A stretch of DNA of 7,616 bases from a bacterium (GCA_030621275.1 JAUXHY010000049.1:1-7616); one strand, 5' to 3'. Shown: positions 1 to 6,644, counted from the first letter of the stretch. Program-made: numbers and translations. Notes: a model not told the origin generated them from the letters alone.

Positions 1-188
1 GGACCGACACGATCTTGCATAAATGCTGAAACTTTTCTTTCGGCATAAACTGCCGCAAGAGCATTTATCGCCATGACGGCGAAAATCATAACAGCAGCAA
101 TAAATACTGCTGTTATGAATAATATGGTAATATTTACATTAAAAGGAAGCCACAATTGAAACCATTGAATGATATTATCAATTGTCAT
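1..188 (-). CDS. nuoH: NADH-quinone oxidoreductase subunit H, N-terminal 62 residues (partial)
   Basis: NuoH is the membrane subunit of respiratory complex I that joins the hydrophilic arm to the membrane arm and forms much of the quinone-access channel. Reading the minus strand from the ATG at 188-186 gives 62 complete codons before the sequence stops at base 1, so this is only the N-terminus. The visible part starts with a short amphipathic segment (MTIDNIIQWFQLWLPF). One hydrophobic helix follows at about residues 20-47, and then the family signature AERKVSAFMQDRVGP at about 49-63, the last codon being incomplete. The start overlaps the nuoD stop in an ATGA arrangement, and GGTGA lies about 12 bases upstream, consistent with translational coupling. 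The signature makes the identity secure. The cluster goes directly from nuoD to nuoH with no nuoE, nuoF or nuoG between them. Confidence 0.95.
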   Translation of the reverse strand, partial: MTIDNIIQWFQLWLPFNVNITILFITAVFIAAVMIFAVMAINALAAVYAERKVSAFMQDRVG

Positions 189-1306
189 CTATCGATTTCA
201 CCTAAAACTATATCTAAACTGCCTAATATTACTAAAACATCGGAGAGCATCCATCCGGTAGAAATTTCGCTTAAAGCACTTAAAGCTGTAAAAGCCGGAG
301 AACGCATTTTTACACGAAGCGGGGTTGGCTTTCCATCGCTCATTATATAGTATCCCAAATCACCGCGTGGGGATTCAGTTCTAAAATAGATTGACCCTTT
401 AGGTGGACGAACTTTTTTAGGTAATGCTTCATGCACATCGCCTTTTCGCGGCATTTTATCCAATGCTTGCCGAATGATCTTTATACTTTCCTTCATTTCT
501 TCAGCACGCACCCAATATCTATCCCAACAATCGCCAACTGATCCCATTAATCCTTTTCCAACCGGTACATTAAATTTAAACCTATCGTAAATGGAATACG
601 GTTCATCCTTCCGTAAATCCCATTTTACTCCGGAACCACGTAAGTTTGGTCCGGTAACTCCATAATCTATAGCAATATCTTTTGGTATGATACCAATGTC
701 GGCACTTCTTTCAATAAATATTTTATTATATGAGAGAATATTATGATATTCATTGATATTAGTTTCAAATTCATCTAAAAATTTATACGATGCTTCAACA
801 AATCCAACCGGTAAATCGTGAGATACACCACCTACCCACATATAATTATAGAGCAAACGTGCACCACAGGTTATTTCGAATAAATCCAAAATTCGTTCTC
901 GATCACGGAACATATATAAAAATGGTGTGTAGGCGCCAACATCTAAACCGAAAGTTCCCAACGCCAATAAGTGACTTGCGATCCTGTTATACTCAGCCAT
1001 GATAACACGAATATATTCGACACGTTCCGGAATCTTAATATCCATCATTTTTTCTACAGCAAGAACGTATCCCAAACTATTGTTCATTGCAGCAATATAG
1101 TCGCAACGGTCAGTAAACGGAACTACCTGCTCGTAACTTAAATTTTCACAATGTTTTTCAAAGCAACGATGTAGATATCCAATTATCGGAGTGATCTCAG
1201 AGATTATTTCACCATCAGTTTTAACTTTGAGACGTAATACGCCATGTGTACTTGGGTGTTGAGGCCCAATATTGAGGATCATTTCGTCGGCGTGAATCAA
1301 TCCCAT
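185..1306 (-). CDS. nuoD: NADH-quinone oxidoreductase subunit D (49 kDa-type subunit)
   Basis: NuoD is the [NiFe]-hydrogenase-like subunit of the complex I connecting module. With NuoB it forms the quinone-reduction site on the cytoplasmic side. The 373 residues carry the family landmarks in order: NIGPQHPSTHGVLRL (12-26) with the quinone-site histidines H17 and H21; GYLHRCFEKHCEN (43-55); VVPFTDRCDY (61-70), whose Y70 aligns with the quinone-binding tyrosine of the family; the long helix around ERVEYIRVIMAEYNRIASHLL (94-114); TGPNLRGSG (218-226); and the canonical end LDIVLGEIDR. It is complete at both ends, though slightly short because the N-terminal tail before the GPQHPSTHG motif is minimal. 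The ATG at 1306 lies inside the end of nuoC (10-base overlap) and has a good purine-rich ribosome site. The stop overlaps nuoH by 4 bases. NuoC and NuoD are separate here, not fused as in Escherichia coli or Bacteroides. Confidence 0.97.
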   Translation of the reverse strand: MGLIHADEMILNIGPQHPSTHGVLRLKVKTDGEIISEITPIIGYLHRCFEKHCENLSYEQVVPFTDRCDYIAAMNNSLGYVLAVEKMMDIKIPERVEYIRVIMAEYNRIASHLLALGTFGLDVGAYTPFLYMFRDRERILDLFEITCGARLLYNYMWVGGVSHDLPVGFVEASYKFLDEFETNINEYHNILSYNKIFIERSADIGIIPKDIAIDYGVTGPNLRGSGVKWDLRKDEPYSIYDRFKFNVPVGKGLMGSVGDCWDRYWVRAEEMKESIKIIRQALDKMPRKGDVHEALPKKVRPPKGSIYFRTESPRGDLGYYIMSDGKPTPLRVKMRSPAFTALSALSEISTGWMLSDVLVILGSLDIVLGEIDR

Positions 1307-1794
1307 CCTTTCCTCACTTTCGGAACTTTCATTCCATTATATATTTTTGGTGTTTTGTAGTCCTTACGTAAAGGCCAACCTTTCCAATCATCTGGCAATA
1401 ACATTCTCCGCAAATCGCGATGTCCTTTAAAACGGATACCGTACATATCATAAACTTCTCGTTCAAGCCAATCTGCCCCTCGCCAAACTTGCTCGACTGA
1501 TGGAATGCTAGGTTTCTTGCGCTCAACCGCAATACGAATTTCAATCTTATGCTTTAATTTCATGGAGTGGAAATTGTACCTCACTTCAAGACCTTCCTCA
1601 ATTCCTAAATCAACACCGGTAATACATTGACATGAATCAAATTTAAGCTCAGATTCTGTTTTGATAAATTTTGCGATTTCATTCCATTTTTCAGGATAAA
1701 TTTGAATATAATCATTGTGCTGTTCTTCCGATGGAATAACAACTCCGGGGAATTTAGCTTTAAGAATATCGCTGACTTTTTGATTAATAATCAT
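1297..1794 (-). CDS. nuoC: NADH-quinone oxidoreductase subunit C (30 kDa-type subunit)
   Basis: NuoC is the small hydrophilic complex I subunit that packs against NuoD in the connecting module and has no cofactor of its own. The protein has 165 residues. The N-terminal alpha/beta part (1-90) includes [13 protein letters not shown] (52-64), where family members usually have a (F/Y)xxLxxLTGVD-type segment. The diagnostic C-terminal signature reads [15 protein letters not shown] (108-122), then [14 protein letters not shown] (124-137) and PLRKDY (141-146). The usual proline of GHPDLRR is an arginine here. The ATG at 1794 overlaps the nuoB stop (ATGA), with only a weak purine tract (AAAGAAGAA) before it, so expression is probably coupled to nuoB. 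It is complete and of normal length for an unfused NuoC. Confidence 0.96.
   Translation of the reverse strand: MIINQKVSDILKAKFPGVVIPSEEQHNDYIQIYPEKWNEIAKFIKTESELKFDSCQCITGVDLGIEEGLEVRYNFHSMKLKHKIEIRIAVERKKPSIPSVEQVWRGADWLEREVYDMYGIRFKGHRDLRRMLLPDDWKGWPLRKDYKTPKIYNGMKVPKVRKGWD
1307..1315 (-). promoter_or_regulatory. Shine-Dalgarno site for nuoD inside nuoC
   Basis: Reading the minus strand, GAGGAAAGG immediately precedes the ATG at 1306, with GAGG about five bases upstream of the start. It lies within the last codons of nuoC and supports the overlapping ATG as the true nuoD start. That choice also places the QHPSTHG motif at the expected short distance from the N-terminus. Confidence 0.65.
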
Positions 1795-2279
1795 TTCTTC
1801 TTTGTAAGCGGACGTTCTTTTCTAATTTTATCTTGAAGTTTTAATAACCCTTCAATTAATGATTCCGGGCGTGGAGGACAACCTGGTACATATACATCTA
1901 CGGGGATTATCTGATCTACACCCTTTAACACATGATAACCTTGTCTAGAATAAGGACCTCCACTATTAGCGCAGCTTCCCATCGATATAACATATTTGGG
2001 GTCAGCCATTTGATCGTACAATTTTATTACACGAGTAGCCATTTTCAATGTAACGGTTCCTGCTACGATCATTACATCGGCTTGACGCGGAGAGGATCTC
2101 GGCATCATACCAATACGCTCTAGATCATGTCGGCTCGCCGCAGTTGCCATCATTTCAATTGCACAGCAAGCTAAACCAAATTGAAAATACCAAGCTGATG
2201 TGGATCTTGCCCAACTTAGTATTTGGTCAAGTTTAGCTGTAATAATATTATCGTCGAATCTATCTTCTAAAAATCCCAT
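1791..2279 (-). CDS. nuoB: NADH-quinone oxidoreductase subunit B (PSST-type, N2 iron-sulfur cluster)
   Basis: NuoB carries the terminal [4Fe-4S] cluster N2 of complex I, which passes electrons to quinone at the NuoB/NuoD interface. The 162-residue product holds all four expected cysteine ligands: the adjacent pair C38-C39 in [12 protein letters not shown]103 in [11 protein letters not shown], and C134 in VPGCPPRPE. Other family segments are [19 protein letters not shown] (50-68) and VAGTVT (72-77). The C-terminus ends in a short lysine-rich tail. The ATG abuts the nuoA stop codon with no intervening base. A purine-rich site (GGAAAGGAAG) lies about 12 bases upstream inside nuoA. Length and motifs are complete, so a functional subunit is expected. 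Confidence 0.97.
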   Translation of the reverse strand: MGFLEDRFDDNIITAKLDQILSWARSTSAWYFQFGLACCAIEMMATAASRHDLERIGMMPRSSPRQADVMIVAGTVTLKMATRVIKLYDQMADPKYVISMGSCANSGGPYSRQGYHVLKGVDQIIPVDVYVPGCPPRPESLIEGLLKLQDKIRKERPLTKKK

Positions 2280-2699
2280 TTATACTTCAGCTTCCTTTCC
2301 GCTTATTTTTTGATATCTACCCTGTCCGTATTTAACATTATATTTTACCCAATCTAAATCTTTTTTCTTCCACACATATATCAATCCTACAATGAGGATA
2401 AGTAAAAATATCGCCATTTCAATAAAAGCAAGCCAACCTAAGTCTTTATATACCACTGCCCATGGAAATAAAAATAAAACTTCAACATCAAATATGATAA
2501 AAATCAGAGCAATTACATAATAACGAATATTGAATGTAACCCAAGCAGAACCCTCAGCTTCCTCGCCGCATTCATAGGTTGATAATTTATTTTTTGAAGG
2601 ACGTGATGGAGATAATATTTTCGCTAATAAAAGCGCAACGGTCAATAATACCGTACCGATTATAACAAATAAAAATACTGTTCCGAAGTCTCTATACAT
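2280..2699 (-). CDS. nuoA: NADH-quinone oxidoreductase subunit A
   Basis: NuoA is a small membrane subunit of complex I next to NuoH. Its loop between the first and second helices takes part in the quinone-site region. The 139 residues contain three predicted membrane helices at about 7-29, 59-81 and 88-110. The loop motif [11 protein letters not shown] (40-50), with C44, is followed by the family signature [19 protein letters not shown] (56-74), which includes the conserved acidic pair D71 and E73 in helix 2. It is the first gene of the operon: the ATG at 2699 lies about 25 bases downstream of a promoter-like element, and no coding sequence intervenes before the divergent proline dehydrogenase gene. 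The C-terminal hydrophilic tail (about 111-139) is somewhat longer than in compact NuoA proteins. Confidence 0.96.
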   Translation of the reverse strand: MYRDFGTVFLFVIIGTVLLTVALLLAKILSPSRPSKNKLSTYECGEEAEGSAWVTFNIRYYVIALIFIIFDVEVLFLFPWAVVYKDLGWLAFIEMAIFLLILIVGLIYVWKKKDLDWVKYNVKYGQGRYQKISGKEAEV

Positions 2700-2723
2700 T
2701 GTTTGATTTGGTCATAGAAGTGG

Positions 2724-2755
2724 CAAATTTATAGCAATGTATTTTCAGCAGTCAA
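2724..2755 (-). promoter_or_regulatory. Predicted nuo operon promoter (Bacteroidota-type)
   Basis: On the minus strand TTGACT (2755-2750) precedes TATAAATTTG (2733-2724). Read as a Bacteroidota-type promoter, this is TTG, a 21-base spacer and TAAATTTG (TAnnTTTG, 2731-2724). Read as a classical sigma-70 promoter, it is TTGACT, a 16-base spacer and TATAAA. Both readings place initiation roughly 15-20 bases upstream of the nuoA ATG. The position is right for driving the nuoA-B-C-D-H operon. The assignment rests on motif match and location only. Confidence 0.6.
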
Positions 2756-2768
2756 GATAAACTTATTC

Positions 2769-2802
2769 TTTTAAAATAATTATCTAAAAAACTATAAATT
2801 TG
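2769..2802 (+). promoter_or_regulatory. Predicted proline dehydrogenase promoter
   Basis: TAAATTTG at 2795-2802 fits the TAnnTTTG -7 element of Bacteroidota-type promoters and sits in the same 11-base context (CTATAAATTTG) as the nuo promoter on the other strand. The -33 region is poor: only a T-tract (TTTTA, about 2769-2773) lies at the right distance. Initiation near 2809 would give a leader of just under 60 bases before the ATG at 2866. It is weaker evidence than for the opposing promoter. Confidence 0.4.
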
Positions 2803-2840
2803 ATTTTGATTTAGACCTTTATATCTTAATAAATTCAGAG

Positions 2841-2879
2841 CCTAATAAACCTAATAAAAAGCCCAATGAACCTAATAAA
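2841..2879 (+). repeat. Short direct repeats CCTAATAAA across the start of the proline dehydrogenase gene
   Basis: CCTAATAAA occurs exactly at 2841-2849, 2850-2858 and 2871-2879. A 7/9 relative (CCCAATGAA, 2862-2870) contains the start ATG. The array therefore covers the translation initiation region and the first codons, and there is no clear Shine-Dalgarno sequence there. It may be chance low complexity, slippage, or a leader element. The repeats are read directly; any function is unknown. Confidence 0.5.
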
Positions 2880-3759
2880 TTATATTCTTGTAAAAATATT
2901 ATCATACTTTCCTAAATGGATGGTAAAACCTTTTGCCTCCCCATACGTAGCAGGTGTTACTGCTGATAAAGCGGTTGAAACCGTTAAATCGCTAAATAAC
3001 AAAGGATATGTAGCAACCGTTGACATTCTCGGTGAACATGTTGCTACAAAAAATGAATCCTTTCGGATAAGGGATGAATATTTAAATCTATATGACAGAA
3101 TTAAAGAACTTGATGCAAATATTTCTCTTAAACCTACGCATTTAGGTCTGGGGATTGATCCTATGTTAGCTGAAAACAATCTATTAAATATTTTAGAGAA
3201 AGCTAAAGAAAATAACAACTTCATGCGGATAGATATGGAGAACTCTCCATATACCGATGCAACAATTGACATATATAAAAAATGTTTAAATAAATATGAT
3301 GAAGTAGGAATGGTTTTACAATCCTATTTGAAACGTACTGCGCAAGATATTAAAAATCTTAATTCTGATAAATTCAATTGCCGAATCTGTAAGGGCATCT
3401 ATCGTGAATCTGAAGAGATTGCATATCATGATAATGAGGAAATACGTGATAGATTTTTTGAGGATGTAAAAGCAATTCTTAATGGGAAAGGTTATGTCGC
3501 TATTGCGACCCACGATATAACATTAATTAATAAAATTGAAAATTGGATTATTGAAAATAAAATTCCACTCGATCGCTTTGAGTTCCAGGTACTATATGGT
3601 GTGCCGATGGGAAATAAATTGCAACAATTGTTAGATATGGGTTATAAGGTACGGAATTACGTTCCATTCGGAGAAGCTTGGTTTGATTACTCAATACGCA
3701 GGTTGAAAGAAAATCCGAATATAATGTGGTATGTATTGGTAAATATGTTTAAAAAGTAA
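2866..3759 (+). CDS. Proline dehydrogenase, monofunctional (FAD-dependent)
   Basis: The enzyme oxidises L-proline to delta-1-pyrroline-5-carboxylate and passes electrons through FAD to the quinone pool at the membrane. The 297 residues match the length of monofunctional bacterial proline dehydrogenases and form a (beta/alpha)8 barrel family member. Visible motifs are LGEHV (55-59), SLKPTHLGL (87-95), RIDMENS (121-127), VGMVLQSYLKRT (147-158), CRICKGIYRE (172-181), ATHD (214-217), FEFQVLYGVP (238-247), and the substrate-binding end FDYSIRRLKEN (273-283) with R278, R279 and E282. There is no aldehyde dehydrogenase domain, so it is not the bifunctional PutA type, and no P5C dehydrogenase gene lies in the window. 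The N-terminus (1-25) is hydrophobic and basic, which could help membrane contact. It is transcribed divergently from the nuo operon. A CoA-binding protein gene follows 68 bases downstream, possibly co-transcribed because I see no terminator between them. Names such as putB or fadM are used for such genes elsewhere. Confidence 0.93.
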   Translation: MNLINYILVKILSYFPKWMVKPFASPYVAGVTADKAVETVKSLNNKGYVATVDILGEHVATKNESFRIRDEYLNLYDRIKELDANISLKPTHLGLGIDPMLAENNLLNILEKAKENNNFMRIDMENSPYTDATIDIYKKCLNKYDEVGMVLQSYLKRTAQDIKNLNSDKFNCRICKGIYRESEEIAYHDNEEIRDRFFEDVKAILNGKGYVAIATHDITLINKIENWIIENKIPLDRFEFQVLYGVPMGNKLQQLLDMGYKVRNYVPFGEAWFDYSIRRLKENPNIMWYVLVNMFKK

Positions 3760-3827
3760 CCATTTCATAATAAGCTAATCTAATAATCATAACTGATTTT
3801 TTTAACGATAACTAAATATTTAATGGA

Positions 3828-4256
3828 ATGAACGAAAAAGAAACAATACAAAAAATACTTGAAATGAAAACAATTGCTGTGGTCGGATTATCTCCTAAAG
3901 AGATTAGACCAAGTTATGGTGTTGCCAGATATTTACAAAGTGTAGGTTATAAAATAATTCCGGTTAATCCTGGTCATCCTGAGATACTTGGAGAAAAATC
4001 ATATCCATCTCTGCGCGATATTCCATTTAAAGTTGATGTAGTAGATGTATTCCGCCGATCGGAACTTGTTATGCCAATTGCAGAGGATGCGATAGGAATC
4101 GGCGCAAAGGCTATTTGGTTTCAAGACTTTGTAATTAATGAAGAAGCTGCTCATAAAACTGAAGCAGCAGGATTATTAGTTGTTATGAATGATTGTATGT
4201 CAAGACAACGCCAAGCAATGGATGATCCAAACTACGCACCGCATTGCGAAATATAA
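3828..4256 (+). CDS. CoA-binding domain protein, YccU-like (CoA_binding_2 family)
   Basis: This is a small single-domain Rossmann-fold protein of 142 residues, resembling E. coli YccU and the CoA-binding domain of succinyl-CoA synthetase-type enzymes. Its physiological role is not established. The glycine-containing nucleotide loop is IAVVGLSPKEIRPSYGVA (16-33). It is followed by GYKIIPVNPGH (40-50), VDVVDVFRRSE (69-79), AIWFQDFVINEEAA (95-108) and VVMNDCM (118-124), the last matching the conserved MD(R/x)C-type end of the family with C123. A short tail with three more charged or polar segments follows. The ATG at 3828 lacks a good Shine-Dalgarno site, as is common in AT-rich Bacteroidota-like genomes. 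It follows the proline dehydrogenase gene by 68 bases in the same direction. Its stop lies only 8 bases from the convergent nadK stop. Confidence 0.88.
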   Translation: MNEKETIQKILEMKTIAVVGLSPKEIRPSYGVARYLQSVGYKIIPVNPGHPEILGEKSYPSLRDIPFKVDVVDVFRRSELVMPIAEDAIGIGAKAIWFQDFVINEEAAHKTEAAGLLVVMNDCMSRQRQAMDDPNYAPHCEI

Positions 4257-4264
4257 AATAGTTT

Positions 4265-5143
4265 CTACTCTTCTCCGCGTTTTCCCCAACCCATTTTATT
4301 GCGTAAGGTTCCGTAATAACTACAATCAGCAAAATCAATAAATTTAACAGTGTATTTTGCTTTACGCACTGTAATAACCGCATCATAATTAAAATTATGG
4401 AACACTTGTCCGTCTAATGTAACACCAATATCTTCTGCCGGATCAACTGGAAAAGTAATTTTAATTTCTGAAGAATCAGGGACAACTAATGGTCTCGATG
4501 TCAATGAATGTGGGCATATTGGTGTAATAATAATTGATTTAACACTTGGTTCGACGATTGGTCCACCAGCAGAAAGCGAGTAAGCCGTTGATCCGGTTGG
4601 CGTTGATACAATAATCCCATCAGCTTTGTATTTGCCGATAAATCTATTATTCGCTTCCAACATACAATTGACCATCCGGTGTGTTTTTCCATTATTTACA
4701 ACTACTTCATTTAATACTTGCGACTTGATTGTTTTACCGTTAGCTGACATTTCAGCTTCGAGTACCATATGCTCACTAATGGAAAAATTTCCTGCAGCAA
4801 CTTGATCAAGTCTATCATATAACTCAGATAATGTTACTTTCGCCATAAATCCCAAATCACCTAAGTGAATACCTAATATCGGAACATTCCGATGCGCTAC
4901 GGCGCGTGCAGTTGATAAAATTGTACCATCGCCACCAATAGTCAGAATAAAATCCATATTAATAAAGTCATCTGCACTGTCTATGATCGGATATCCGGAC
5001 TGTTCAAATTGTTTTTCAATCCTGGTTGTAATGTAAGGCATAATTCCAAGATTTTTTGCCCAGTCAAGAATACCTGGTAGAGTTTCCCAAAATTTTGGTT
5101 TATCTGTATTTCCCCAAATGGCGAATTTTTTAGATTTATTCAT
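4265..5143 (-). CDS. nadK: NAD kinase
   Basis: NadK phosphorylates NAD to NADP in the cytoplasm, using ATP or polyphosphate, and is the sole de novo route to NADP in most bacteria. The 292-residue protein is complete. Visible motifs are the catalytic glycine loop ILTIGGDGTILSTAR (66-80) with D72, GIHLGDLGFMA (91-101), LNEVVVNNG (144-152), the substrate-binding KADGIIVSTPTGSTAYS (173-189), SAGGPIV (191-197), CPHSLTSRPLVV (210-221) and DGQ (244-246). The C-terminal segment GTLRNKMGWGKRGEE (278-292) is a typical tail of NAD kinases from this bacterial group. The ATG at 5143 follows the xseB stop by 10 bases, so it is probably the third gene of an xseA-xseB-nadK operon. Its 3' end faces the CoA-binding gene across 8 bases. 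Confidence 0.97.
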   Translation of the reverse strand: MNKSKKFAIWGNTDKPKFWETLPGILDWAKNLGIMPYITTRIEKQFEQSGYPIIDSADDFINMDFILTIGGDGTILSTARAVAHRNVPILGIHLGDLGFMAKVTLSELYDRLDQVAAGNFSISEHMVLEAEMSANGKTIKSQVLNEVVVNNGKTHRMVNCMLEANNRFIGKYKADGIIVSTPTGSTAYSLSAGGPIVEPSVKSIIITPICPHSLTSRPLVVPDSSEIKITFPVDPAEDIGVTLDGQVFHNFNYDAVITVRKAKYTVKFIDFADCSYYGTLRNKMGWGKRGEE

Positions 5144-5153
5144 TATATATCTT

Positions 5154-5369
5154 TTAATTTAAATGAACTGTCTGTTTTTTAATTAATCTTTTAATTTTTT
5201 GATCAGCATTGTCCAATTTAGCACGACAGATCTCACTCAACTTTATACCTTCTTCAAACAACTCCAAACTCTTCTCTAATGTCTCTTGTCCTGATTCAAG
5301 TTGATTTACTATTTCTTCTAAATTTTTAAATGCTTCCTCAAAAGCAAAGTCTTTTTTCTTATTAGTCAT
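5154..5369 (-). CDS. xseB: Exodeoxyribonuclease VII small subunit
   Basis: XseB is the small helical subunit that assembles in several copies around the C-terminal part of XseA to form exonuclease VII, which degrades single-stranded DNA to oligonucleotides. The 71-residue product has the family pattern in the first helix, FEEAFKNLEEIVNQLESG (10-27). It continues with LEKSLELFEEGIKL (31-44) and a second helix with C48, L52, A55 and I59 (SEICRAKLDNADQKI). A basic tail ends the protein. It begins 26 bases after the xseA stop and ends 10 bases before nadK, so the three genes are very likely co-transcribed. The size is normal for the family. Confidence 0.94.
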   Translation of the reverse strand: MTNKKKDFAFEEAFKNLEEIVNQLESGQETLEKSLELFEEGIKLSEICRAKLDNADQKIKRLIKKQTVHLN

Positions 5370-5395
5370 AATGTAAATTACATAAATTGATGAAT

Positions 5396-6619
5396 CTATT
5401 GTTTAGTTTTTGATTTTGTTAAATCTTTAATTTTTGTTGCCGCAATTGATCCTTTTGAGGTCAATAATTCAAATTCTTGACCTTTATCAATATCTCCCGG
5501 TGCTCTTATAATTTCCCTTTCCGGTAGTTTAAAGGCAACCGAATAGCCTCTTTCTAAAATTGCTTTTGGGCTTAAAGCTGATAATTTTTCGGTTAATGGG
5601 TTTAGCATCATTCCCAAATATTTTTGATTTTGCAATATTGAATTAATAAATCGATTTGATAATTTTCCTAATTCATTGTATTGTAATTCAATAACTTTTT
5701 TAGGTTGTTGCCTGAAATGTCGATTTATTAATTCATCCGCATCTTGCCACTTGCGTTCTATCAATTTCTTAATATTCGATTTAATTTTCATTTCTAGTCT
5801 GTCAAACATATCTTTTATATCTGACATTGAGGGACTCACAATTTCGGCAGCAGCTGAAGGAGTTGGTGCTCGATGGTCAGCCACCATATCTGATATTGAA
5901 TAGTCTGTTTCGTGACCAACTGCCGATATAATTGGAATTGTCGAAGCACTAATTGCTCGGGCTACAATCTCCTCATTAAAGGGCCATAGATCCTCTAATG
6001 ATCCGCCACCCCGCCCCATAATTATTATATCAACTTCTCTAAATTCATTGAATTCTTCAATTGCTTCTACAATATCATGTGCTGCCTCCTCACCTTGTAC
6101 TTTTGTAGCTCGCAATATTATATCAACAAAAGGGGCTCGTCTTTCCAATATCTGAAATATATCTTGAACAGCAGCTCCAGATTGACTAGTAATAACACCA
6201 ACTGTATTGGGATATTTCGGCAATTCCATTTTTCTGTCAGAATCAAATAAACCTTCTTCAGCAAGTTGCTTTTTTAATGCTTCAAAAGCCAAATAAAGAG
6301 TTCCAATACCGGATGGTTCCAATTGTTTCAAGATAAGTTGATATTGTCCGCGCTGCTCATATACCGATAATCTACCATTCGCTAAAACCTGCATTCCGTC
6401 TTCCGGTTTGAATCGTAAGTATTGATTAAATCCTTTAAACATTACAACTTTTATTTCGGCAGAATCATCTTTTAATGTAAAATACATGTGACCGGAATAA
6501 TGATGTTTAAAATTTGAAATCTCTCCGGAAACCCAAACATTTTCGAATTTACCTTCAAGAATATTTTTGATTTCGGCAGTTAATTCGGTAACAGTTATGG
6601 TTTGGTTTTGTTCAATCAC
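5396..6619 (-). CDS. xseA: Exodeoxyribonuclease VII large subunit
   Basis: XseA is the catalytic subunit of exonuclease VII, a metal-independent single-strand DNA nuclease acting from both ends in repair and recombination. The 407 residues comprise an N-terminal OB-fold DNA-binding domain (about 8-105, ITVTELTAEIKNILE then VWVSGEISNFKHH), the catalytic domain (about 125-265), a long coiled-coil region (about 265-340) that binds XseB, and a C-terminal beta segment (LSPKAILERGYSVAF, 349-363). Catalytic-domain motifs are VGVITSQSGAAVQDI (140-154), MGRGGGSLEDLW (201-212), AVGHETDYSISD (233-244) and ADHRAPTPSAAAE (247-259). The start codon is GTG at 6619-6617. No ATG lies between it and the in-frame stop just upstream (6640-6638), and starting at the next ATG (residue 46) would delete half the OB domain. 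The gene begins 60 bases after the stop of the upstream uncharacterised gene. Confidence 0.96.
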   Translation of the reverse strand: MIEQNQTITVTELTAEIKNILEGKFENVWVSGEISNFKHHYSGHMYFTLKDDSAEIKVVMFKGFNQYLRFKPEDGMQVLANGRLSVYEQRGQYQLILKQLEPSGIGTLYLAFEALKKQLAEEGLFDSDRKMELPKYPNTVGVITSQSGAAVQDIFQILERRAPFVDIILRATKVQGEEAAHDIVEAIEEFNEFREVDIIIMGRGGGSLEDLWPFNEEIVARAISASTIPIISAVGHETDYSISDMVADHRAPTPSAAAEIVSPSMSDIKDMFDRLEMKIKSNIKKLIERKWQDADELINRHFRQQPKKVIELQYNELGKLSNRFINSILQNQKYLGMMLNPLTEKLSALSPKAILERGYSVAFKLPEREIIRAPGDIDKGQEFELLTSKGSIAATKIKDLTKSKTKQ

Positions 6620-6623
6620 TTTT

Positions 6624-6644
6624 GAATTGAATATTGATTATTGA
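6624..6644 (-). repeat. Three tandem AT-rich heptamers upstream of xseA
   Basis: Reading the minus strand, TCAATAA, TCAATAT and TCAATTC follow one another without a gap, giving a seven-base period with constant TCAAT. They end four bases before the xseA GTG and lie in the 60-base space after the upstream gene. Such short AT-rich arrays arise easily by slippage. I see no promoter box clearly tied to them. Confidence 0.5.

Noticed and set aside
156..350. Plus-strand open frame of 64 codons overlapping nuoH and nuoD
   Set aside because: It is antisense to two securely identified overlapping genes and has no recognisable protein features.
790..1002. Plus-strand open frame of 70 codons within nuoD
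   Set aside because: It is antisense to conserved NuoD helices, and the peptide has no family resemblance.
2841..2879. CRISPR-like array from the CCTAATAAA repeats
   Set aside because: The units are nine bases long and mostly contiguous, without unique spacers, so this is not a CRISPR array.
2880..3272. Minus-strand open frame of 130 codons inside the proline dehydrogenase gene
   Set aside because: It is antisense to a strongly conserved enzyme. Its composition is that of a reversed coding frame, and there is no plausible start signal.
3795..3803. Possible intrinsic terminator after proline dehydrogenase (run of seven T at 3797-3803)
   Set aside because: I could find no GC-containing stem in the bases before the T-run, so only a bare T-tract can be supported.
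3813..3822. Perfect 10-base palindrome TAAATATTTA just upstream of the CoA-binding gene
   Set aside because: It consists only of A and T in an AT-rich spacer and is too short to distinguish from chance. It could equally be a degenerate -10 box.
5676..5903. Plus-strand open frame of 75 codons within xseA
   Set aside because: It is antisense to the XseA catalytic and coiled-coil coding region and gives a cysteine/serine-rich peptide typical of a reversed frame.
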